9,625 nt of DNA from Planctomycetota bacterium. GTDB lineage: Bacteria; Planctomycetota; PLA2; JAEUHO01. Made by a program: the position numbers and the translations under genes. Where the stretch lies: contig JAPKHB010000127.1 of the NCBI GenBank assembly GCA_026647295.1, positions 1-9,625 of the forward strand, written 5' to 3'. The notes under the pieces were generated by a model. That model made no database searches. It had not been told where the DNA came from and saw only the letters and a list, made by a program, of their open reading frames with translations. This document shows, piece after piece, positions 1 through 4,492 of the stretch. Positions within the stretch are counted from its first letter, which is position 1. Every line of letters begins with the position of its first letter.

Positions 1-178
1 CCCCCCGGGCCTTGGCCGCGGCCAGCGAGAGGTTCGCGTCGGCGAGCTTGATCTTCCCGTCGGCCTGGTCCTCGTAGACGGCCTGGCCGGCGGTGATCGT
101 GGCCCCGGCCACGCCCGTGCCCTCCACGGCGCCGGCGCCGGCCTTGACCTGGGAAGCGGTGATGACGAGGTCTGCCAC
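1..178 (-). CDS. Small head decoration/fibre-like phage protein, 3'-partial
   Basis: The first 59 codons of a gene running off the left edge. It starts at a GTG with a GGAG site six bases upstream and opens MADLVITASQVKAGAGAVEG, followed by an AGQAVYEDQADGKIKLAD stretch, then LSLAAAKARG. This pattern (short beta strands, 'T-GQAVY-D-ADGK-KLAD', then an Ala-rich segment) is that of small phage proteins near capsid genes, usually about 100-140 residues. They are often annotated as hypothetical or as head decoration/fibre proteins. The pattern resemblance is good; the exact role (decorating the shell versus tail-proximal structure) cannot be settled from the fragment. It is probably co-transcribed with the connector. 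Confidence 0.7.
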   Translation of the reverse strand, partial: MADLVITASQVKAGAGAVEGTGVAGATITAGQAVYEDQADGKIKLADANLSLAAAKARG

Positions 179-181
179 GGG

Positions 182-319
182 TCACTCCACGGGGGAAGAA
201 GGGAGCCAGCGCGTGCGGCCCGGGCCGGGGGTCCCCTCGGCGGGGAACGCCCCCGACGTCTCCAGCAGGGATCCCGCCCCGGGTGCAGCGCGCCGGGCTC
301 GTGTCGGGTTGGGGCTCAC
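182..319 (-). CDS. Possible 45-residue ORF between connector and decoration gene
   Basis: A GTG at 319 overlaps the connector stop as GTGA. The frame then fills the whole spacer to a TGA at 182-184, three bases before the next GTG start. It would encode a basic, Pro/Gly-rich peptide (begins MSPNPTRARRAAPGAGSLLE, ends RTRWLPSSPVE) with no known domain. About 84 % of codons end in G/C, lower than its neighbours. Exact packing favours a gene and composition argues mildly against it. The alternative is a 137-base non-coding leader for the next gene. Confidence 0.4.
   Translation of the reverse strand: MSPNPTRARRAAPGAGSLLETSGAFPAEGTPGPGRTRWLPSSPVE
185..188 (-). promoter_or_regulatory. Ribosome binding site of the left-edge gene
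   Basis: GGAG on the minus strand, six bases before the GTG at 178, supports that start for the small decoration-like gene. Confidence 0.65.
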
Positions 320-921
320 GCCGCCTCCGGGATGCGGTACTTGGCGAGCAGCCAGCGGGCGCCCAGGGGCACCTCGACCGGCGCCTCGCCCCGGACGACC
401 GCCTCGGCGTTTCGCTCGTTGTGCGCGAGCAGCAGACGCACGGCCTGGCGGATCCCCTCGGGCACCGCGTCGGGCGTCCCCCCGTGGCCGCAGGTGAAGC
501 GGACCCGGACGGCCTCCGAGCGCGGGTAGAGGGACGGCCAGGACTTCCCCGGCGCGAGCCGAACCCGCCCGGGGCGGTACTCGGGGGCGACCTCGTAGAC
601 GTCGGCCGGAAGGACCTGCTCCACGTCGTTTTCGTCGCGGTACCGGATCTCGTCGACCGTCACCAGCGGCGGGTAGGGCAGCGCCAGGTCGCCGGCCCAC
701 CAGCCGTCCAGCGCCACCTCCCACTGCTGCGTGAGCAGCGCGAGCTCGACCTCGCGCTCGGCGGCCTCCGTCGCCGCGGCGAGGTAGGCCAGGACCAGGT
801 CGTCCAGGGCGTTGGTCGTGACCTTGAGGTGCAGCTTCGCCTCGGCGAGCGTCAAGGCCTGGGCCGCCGGCGCGACCAGGCGCGTGCGGGCCAGCGGAGG
901 GGGGTGGACCAGCGGCGCCAC
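316..921 (-). CDS. Head-tail connector, gp6 / phiE125 gp8-like
   Basis: Adaptor that docks under the portal and closes the filled head. The protein is 201 residues. LTLAEAKLHLKV (23-34) is the hallmark N-terminal motif of gp6-like connectors, followed by a helical pair (DDLVLAYLAAATEAAEREVE, 40-59). ALLTQQWEVALDGW (61-74), LPYPPLVTVDEIRYRDEND (81-99), a PGRVRLAPGKSWPSLYP region (117-133), VRVRFTCGHG (138-147) and VPEGIRQAVRLLLAHNERNAE (153-173) match the phiE125 gp8 pattern throughout. The C-terminal LLAKYRIPE is also typical. The GTG at 921 lies two bases after the upstream TGA. No better start is available because the frame continues only as the shadow of the upstream gene. Location two genes after the capsid agrees with the usual HK97-type order. 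Confidence 0.9.
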   Translation of the reverse strand: MAPLVHPPPLARTRLVAPAAQALTLAEAKLHLKVTTNALDDLVLAYLAAATEAAEREVELALLTQQWEVALDGWWAGDLALPYPPLVTVDEIRYRDENDVEQVLPADVYEVAPEYRPGRVRLAPGKSWPSLYPRSEAVRVRFTCGHGGTPDAVPEGIRQAVRLLLAHNERNAEAVVRGEAPVEVPLGARWLLAKYRIPEAA

Positions 922-923
922 GG

Positions 924-1379
924 TCAGGCCACGAGGTCCGCCGTGAGGCCGTCCCTGGCGAAGCGGGGGCCGTGGCGCACGTAGACGACCACGCCCTCGT
1001 CGGTGAGGGTGGCGAACTCGACCTGGGCCGAGACGGCGGCCGGGACCTTCCCGGCGTCCGTGCAGGCCTGGCGCACCTCCTCGGCCGTGACCTCCATCCA
1101 GACCTGGTCGCCCAGCGCGTCGGGCTGGATCCCCGTCAGGTCCTTCACCTTCACGACGACGTCGTCCCCGGAGCCGTCGGCCTTGGTGTTGGCCAGGATC
1201 CGCAGGGTGTCGATCGCGCCGGTCCCGACCGTGCGGAAGAAGCCCACGACCAGCCCCAGGAACGAGTGCAGCGGCACCCAGTCCACGTCGACCGGGTCGG
1301 CCGAGTCGGGGTCGAAGTCGTAGAGCTTCACCGCGTGGTTGGCGAGGAAGCGGTTCGTGGCCTGGACGCTGACGGCCAT
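924..1379 (-). CDS. Unknown 151-residue phage protein after the capsid gene
   Basis: Unrecognised, but a real gene: strong GC3 bias, a strong Shine-Dalgarno site, and a tight fit between the capsid gene (18 bases upstream) and the connector (GTG two bases after its TGA). No signal peptide or membrane segment is clear; LHSFLGLVVGFFRTVGTG (37-54) is hydrophobic but more like a buried strand-helix. The middle reads IDTLRILANTKADGSGDDVV (56-75) and LTGIQPDALGDQVWMEVTAE (81-100), followed by EEVRQACTDAG. The C-terminal half looks beta-rich (VSAQVEFATLTDEGVVVYVR, 116-135). I recall similar 'PDALGDQV' segments in unannotated phage virion-region proteins, but cannot name a family. High-level expression with the capsid suggests a head-associated or decoration role, which is inference from position. 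Confidence 0.75.
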   Translation of the reverse strand: MAVSVQATNRFLANHAVKLYDFDPDSADPVDVDWVPLHSFLGLVVGFFRTVGTGAIDTLRILANTKADGSGDDVVVKVKDLTGIQPDALGDQVWMEVTAEEVRQACTDAGKVPAAVSAQVEFATLTDEGVVVYVRHGPRFARDGLTADLVA

Positions 1380-1387
1380 GGGCGTGT

Positions 1388-1394
1388 CTCCTTC
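1388..1394 (-). promoter_or_regulatory. Ribosome binding site of the 151-residue protein
   Basis: GAAGGAG, eight bases (ACACGCCC) before the ATG at 1379. The seven bases next to the start, CACGCCC, are identical to the spacer of the capsid gene. Confidence 0.8.
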
Positions 1395-1397
1395 GTG

Positions 1398-2714
1398 CTA
1401 CGCGGCGATCGCGACGAAGGGCGAGAGGGTGTCCGCGCCCTTCTTCGGGGTGAGGGCGGCGCTCCACCACGGCGCGCCGGCGTTTCGGATCCAGAACTTG
1501 AAGACCCGCTCGTGCTCCAGGAACCGGACGTGGATCGACTCCGCGCGCTGCTCGGTCTGGTAGGTGGCCTCCAGGTACTGGGACCAGTTCCCCAGGATCA
1601 GGTCGCCCTTCGTGCCCTTGGTCTCGGCGTACTCGGTGAAGAACACCGGACGGCCGAGCAGCATGTCGGGGACATCCTCCCCTCGGGCGGGGTTGAAGAG
1701 GAAGACGTCGCCGTTGGTGCCCGAGATGTGGGCCTTGGCCAGGTCCTCGTAGGTGTCGTGGTTGGCGAGCCAGATCGCCTCGCCGTAGCGCCAGCAGCGC
1801 CGGCGGGCCTTGAGGATGTCGGCCCCGGCGATCGCGCCCGCCCCGGCCCGCGTGATCGAGACCAGGCACGGGGACTCCAGGATCCCCAGGTACTCGCCCA
1901 CGCCCGAGCCGTAGAGGCGCTCGAAGAGGACGCGGGCGGCGAACTCCTCGGCGAAGCCCGCCTCGAGCAGCGCGGCGAAGGAGATCGGCGAGTCGGCGAG
2001 GATCCGCTCCGTGGCGATGGCGACCCCGAAGAGGTCGTCCACGGCCATGCGGATCTTCTCGTACTTCTGGCGGCTCGCGGCGGCGGCGACCGTCTCGGCC
2101 TTGCGCGTCACGGTGAGGCCGCCGGAGACCGTGGTGCGGTGGTCCTTGTCCACGCGGGCCGGCCATTCGACGACCGGCGAGGTCATGGGGATCGAGGTCG
2201 TGCGCCCGGCGACGGGGTCGGCCTCGGTCGGGGTCGTCATGAGCGTGGGCGAGAAGCCCACGGGCACGAGGAAGTTGCCGTGGGGGTCGGAGTACGCGCC
2301 CTGCTCGTCGGAGCCGGCGGCTGCCAGGAACTGGAGCCGGTCGTCCAGGCGCCGGGCCTTCGGGGCCTCGATCACCTTGAGCAGGAAGTCGCGGGGCGTC
2401 TTGAAGCCGCACCGGGGGTCCTCGCGCCAGCCCTCCCGGACGACCAGGGGCTCGCCCTGGGGGTCGGGGGCCTTGCGGGGCCGGGGGCGGCTGTAGCCGG
2501 CCAGGGCCTCGCCGTTTTGCCGGAGCCGGTCGGCCCGGGCCTGGTTCTCGGAGGCCTCGGCGTCCAAGGCCTCGGCGTCGGCCAGCAGGGCGTCGAAGCG
2601 GGCGGCCTCCTCCTTGGAGAGCCCGCCGTCCTTGTCGGCGAGCGCGTTGGCCTCGGCGCGCTTGGCGGCGGCCTTGCGGGTGGCTTCCTCGGCGGCGAGG
2701 GCGAACTGGGACAC
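1398..2714 (-). CDS. Major capsid protein (HK97 fold) with N-terminal scaffold-like domain
   Basis: Main shell protein of the head. The protein is 438 residues, typical for phage capsid proteins of the HK97 gp5 type that carry a removable delta domain. Residues 1-72 are Ala/Glu/Arg-rich and predicted helical coiled coil (for example ATRKAAAKRAEANALADKDG). A linker follows, then the folded part from about 140. That part contains FLVPVGFSPTLM (148-159), an E-loop-like stretch with MTSPVVEWPAR (177-187), KIRMAVDDLFGVAIATERIL (220-239), FAEEFAARVLFERLYGSGVG (254-273), and late FLFNPARGEDVPDMLLGRPV (338-357) and GDLILGNWSQY (370-380). The C-terminus has VRFLEHERVFKFWIRNAGAPW (from 396). Maturation cleavage by the S49 protease is expected somewhere between about 73 and 148, but the site is not readable. 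The GTG start is fixed by GAGGAGG. Its stop is 18 bases before the next start. Confidence 0.93.
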   Translation of the reverse strand: MSQFALAAEEATRKAAAKRAEANALADKDGGLSKEEAARFDALLADAEALDAEASENQARADRLRQNGEALAGYSRPRPRKAPDPQGEPLVVREGWREDPRCGFKTPRDFLLKVIEAPKARRLDDRLQFLAAAGSDEQGAYSDPHGNFLVPVGFSPTLMTTPTEADPVAGRTTSIPMTSPVVEWPARVDKDHRTTVSGGLTVTRKAETVAAAASRQKYEKIRMAVDDLFGVAIATERILADSPISFAALLEAGFAEEFAARVLFERLYGSGVGEYLGILESPCLVSITRAGAGAIAGADILKARRRCWRYGEAIWLANHDTYEDLAKAHISGTNGDVFLFNPARGEDVPDMLLGRPVFFTEYAETKGTKGDLILGNWSQYLEATYQTEQRAESIHVRFLEHERVFKFWIRNAGAPWWSAALTPKKGADTLSPFVAIAA

Positions 2715-2721
2715 GGGCGTG

Positions 2722-2728
2722 CCTCCTC
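2722..2728 (-). promoter_or_regulatory. Strong ribosome binding site of the capsid gene
   Basis: GAGGAGG on the minus strand, seven bases (CACGCCC) before the GTG at 2714. It is close to the ideal anti-16S complement and fixes the capsid start. Confidence 0.85.
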
Positions 2729-2793
2729 GGCGGGGAGGGCACGGCCAGGCGTGGCGCCCCCCGCGCTGGACGGGGTGAGGGCGCAGCCACGCG

Positions 2794-2931
2794 TCACGGC
2801 ACCGGGCACGGCCTCGGTGCGGCGCAGAGCCACTCCGCGATCCCGGCCGGGGGCACGGCCCACCAGCGGTCGCGGGCGATCACTTCCTCGGGCACGGCCG
2901 CGAGGAGGTCGCTACGGGTTACGAGAGAGAG
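2794..2931 (-). pseudogene. Truncated 3' end of an unknown gene
   Basis: From about 2913 to the TGA at 2794-2796 the minus strand reads a protein-like tail: SDLLAAVPEEVIARDRWWAV (2913-2854) followed by PPAGIAEWLCAA and PRPCPVP. Codons in this part end almost entirely in G or C, like true genes of the module. Upstream the frame passes into less biased sequence (codons CTC, TCT, CTC, GTA, ACC, CGT) and meets TGA at 2932-2934. No ATG lies in the open part. The only inner starts are GTGs (2895, 2883) lacking a ribosome site; the sequence before them is CCTCC-like, the wrong strand. The simplest reading is the last 40 codons of a gene that once lay between protease and capsid and lost its 5' part when the cargo segment arrived. 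A very small functional ORF is possible but unlikely. Confidence 0.5.
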
Positions 2932-2944
2932 TCAATCATGGCCT

Positions 2945-2990
2945 GCGGGCCCGCGCAACGACAATCTGCCTACAGGCTGCGGCGCATGCG
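2945..2990. repeat. Cluster of three short palindromes downstream of the cargo gene
   Basis: Within 46 bases lie GCGGGCCCGC (2945-2954, perfect), GCCTACAGGC (2968-2977, GCCT/AGGC arms round a 2-base centre) and CGCATGCG (2983-2990, perfect). On the minus strand they fall 17-62 bases after the cargo gene stop. They may fold as a weak terminator or mark a recombination junction. No U-tract follows, so a classical intrinsic terminator is not supported. Confidence 0.4.
2962..2969. repeat. 8-bp direct repeat flanking the cargo gene, copy 1
   Basis: CAATCTGC here recurs in the same orientation at 3542-3549, so the two copies bracket the 158-residue gene with 572 bases between them. This could be a relic of a duplicated insertion target, but 8 bases is short enough to arise by chance. 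Confidence 0.25.
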
Positions 2991-3006
2991 TACACAACTG
3001 CACGAA

Positions 3007-3483
3007 TCAACCTGCGACACGGGGCAATTGACAGTGCGGGATGCCGACGCGCTTCTGAACAGAGAGCCCAGCCACCCTCGCCTCGGGTTCGGTCACGTAC
3101 CGGATCGTCTGCTCGCTGAGGCCGTAGTCGTCGAGCGTCCTGTCCGGCTCGGTCTCCGACGCCCGTAGGCTGGGCCATGCGCAGCAGCAGTCCGGGCAAT
3201 AGAGCAGGACGGGACCACCCGGCTCCAATGCGGTGACAAGGTACAGATCGAAGTCGACGGGACACGGACCTGCGACTAGAGCGCGGATGGGACGCGACCA
3301 CGACTCCGGCCACTCGGGGATGTCCTGCACGACCCTGCCGCCGATCACCAAGCGGTAGTTCGGTCCGTACGCCTCGGTGGGATAGCGCAGTTCCCAACAC
3401 TCCCCGTCCACACTGGCCCTGTAGGGGGTCCACGCATCCCCTGTCTCCGTCCACGCGATCGATCGGCGGTCCGGTGCGAGCAT
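3007..3483 (-). CDS. Unknown 158-residue protein, cargo/moron candidate
   Basis: I do not recognise a family. The protein is soluble-looking, with no signal peptide or membrane helix. The N-terminal half is aromatic-rich: GECWELRYPTEAYGPNYRLV (27-46) then a conserved-looking VVQDIPEWPESWSRP (51-65). The middle holds LLYCPDCCCAWPS (93-105). Cysteines at 29, 74, 96, 99, 100, 101 and 151 plus H150 could bind metal, but only one CxxC is seen. The ATG at 3483 has AGGA eight bases upstream. Third positions are about 80 % G/C by hand count, clearly coding but visibly more relaxed than in the flanking capsid gene. It sits alone between protease and capsid genes, which normally adjoin, with gaps of 115 and more than 200 bases. 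That setting suggests a horizontally acquired accessory gene (lysogenic conversion, superinfection exclusion or anti-defence), which is inference only. It is not an obvious scaffold or decoration protein. Confidence 0.75.
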   Translation of the reverse strand: MLAPDRRSIAWTETGDAWTPYRASVDGECWELRYPTEAYGPNYRLVIGGRVVQDIPEWPESWSRPIRALVAGPCPVDFDLYLVTALEPGGPVLLYCPDCCCAWPSLRASETEPDRTLDDYGLSEQTIRYVTEPEARVAGLSVQKRVGIPHCQLPRVAG

Positions 3484-3598
3484 CAGCAGAATCCTACTTC
3501 ACCCGGACACGAGCCGCGACTGGTCGCCCTGCGCCCTCAGGCAATCTGCTAGACGGCGGCGTCGAGAGACTCGCCCTCGTACCATGCAGGCACATGCC
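3484..3598 (-). other. Intergenic gap between protease and cargo gene, with a stray coding-like frame
   Basis: A 115-base spacer, unusual in a module where genes otherwise abut or overlap. I see no clear sigma-70 promoter or hairpin terminator. A short frame shifted relative to the protease runs 3626-3549 and ends at TAG; it would read KGKARYEPLRHVPAWYEGES before DAAV. It looks more protein-like than the S49 reading of the same DNA, but has no start of its own. It may be a gene fragment. The octamer CAATCTGC at 3542-3549 recurs at 2962-2969 beyond the cargo gene. Confidence 0.4.
3542..3549. repeat. 8-bp direct repeat flanking the cargo gene, copy 2
   Basis: Second CAATCTGC, located upstream of the cargo gene on its coding strand and overlapping the TAG that ends the stray frame 3626-3549. 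No inverted terminal repeats were found next to either copy. Confidence 0.25.
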
Positions 3599-4492
3599 TC
3601 AGCGGCTCGTAGCGAGCTTTGCCCTTGCCGCCCGCGCTCGCAGCGGCGCCGTGATCCGCTCGACGGTCGCGTCCAGAGCCTCGACCCGGTCCACGAGCCC
3701 GAGGCCCTTCGCCTCCCCCGCCAGCCAGACGGCCCCGGTCCACACCGCCGAGGCCTCCTTCGCCCCAAGGCCCCGCCCCTCACGGACGGCCGCCCGGAAG
3801 AAGCCGTCGAACCCCTCAACCAGCCGCCGGGCCTCGGCCAGGTCCTCCTCCGTGACCGGGGTCCCGGGGGCGGCGGCCCCCTTCCGGTCCCCCGTCGAAA
3901 CGACGTGGACCTGGACCCCCTCCATCTCGGCGGCCCGGGAGAGGTCGTAGAGCACCGTGAACGTGCCCAGGCTCCCCACCATGGCCATGGCGTTGGCGGC
4001 CACCGTCCGGGCCTGGGAGGCCACCCAGTAGGCCGCCGAGGCCCCGGCGTCCTCGATGTAGGCGTGGACCGGCTTCTGCTTGTCCACCGCGGCGACGTCG
4101 TCGGCCAGTTCCTTCGTCCCGGCCACGTGCCCGCCGGGGGAGTCGATGTGCAGCAGGATCGCCCCCACGCGCTCGTCCGCCGCCATGGCCCGGAGCTGGC
4201 GGCGGGCGTCCACCGTGCTGTAGCCCCCGTACTTGGACCGCGCCTTCATGGACGGGCCGTGAAGCGGCAGCACCCCCACCCCCTCCGAGGTCACGAAGTA
4301 GGAGAGCGGGGGGGGCGCCGCCCCGTCCAGGTCCGTGGGGACCGGGACGCCCGGGAGCGCGGGGCCCCCTCCCGCCCGGGGCCGCCAGAGCCCCGAGCGG
4401 ATTGCCGCCAGAGACTCCTGGAGGTAGGCGGGGAGGATCGCCCAGACCCCGAGGTGGGCCTCAAAGCAGGCGGGCGTCGCGTCAGGCAGCAT
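3599..4492 (-). CDS. S49/SppA-like prohead protease
   Basis: Serine protease of peptidase family S49, the phage form that processes the prohead. The protein is 297 residues. After a variable N-terminus, the fold begins with VGVLPLHGP (72-80). It continues with LLHIDSPGGHVAG (113-125), then DAGASAAYWVA (148-158) with the likely nucleophile S152, then MVGSLGTFTVLYD (171-183) and STGDRKGAAAPG (199-210) with K204. The 52-residue Ser-Lys spacing matches bacterial SppA, so the Ser/Lys dyad looks intact. There is no signal peptide or membrane segment, unlike cellular SppA. The ATG at 4492 has GAAGGAG at 4500-4506, inside the portal 3' end. The substrate is inferred to be the N-terminal domain of the capsid protein encoded further on. 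The last dozen or so codons (from about 3630) become less GC-biased, and the next gene is foreign-looking, so the C-terminus may have been altered by the neighbouring insertion. Confidence 0.92.
   Translation of the reverse strand: MLPDATPACFEAHLGVWAILPAYLQESLAAIRSGLWRPRAGGGPALPGVPVPTDLDGAAPPPLSYFVTSEGVGVLPLHGPSMKARSKYGGYSTVDARRQLRAMAADERVGAILLHIDSPGGHVAGTKELADDVAAVDKQKPVHAYIEDAGASAAYWVASQARTVAANAMAMVGSLGTFTVLYDLSRAAEMEGVQVHVVSTGDRKGAAAPGTPVTEEDLAEARRLVEGFDGFFRAAVREGRGLGAKEASAVWTGAVWLAGEAKGLGLVDRVEALDATVERITAPLRARAARAKLATSR

Larger units (their letters stand above)
2715..3006. other. 292-base stretch without an intact gene
   Basis: Reading towards the capsid gene, this holds the palindrome cluster and low-bias sequence after the cargo stop (3006-2935), the truncated frame (2931-2794), and a 79-base leader (2793-2715) ending in the strong capsid ribosome site. 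I see no convincing promoter hexamers on the minus strand, although an added promoter for the capsid gene would make sense here. Confidence 0.5.

Noticed and set aside
3028..3033. Perfect TTGACA -35 hexamer on the plus strand
   Set aside because: Seventeen bases on there is GCTTCT, not a -10 box, and no plus-strand gene follows; a chance match.
972..3119. Very long plus-strand open frame of 715 codons
   Set aside because: It is antisense to the connector-side gene, capsid and cargo genes; its low-complexity Arg/Gly/Leu/Val sequence is the usual shadow of high-GC genes, with no domain.
2715..3600. Insertion sequence, homing endonuclease or group I intron as source of the split
   Set aside because: No transposase, HNH, GIY-YIG or LAGLIDADG motif and no terminal inverted repeats are visible, and no flanking gene reads as a split exon.
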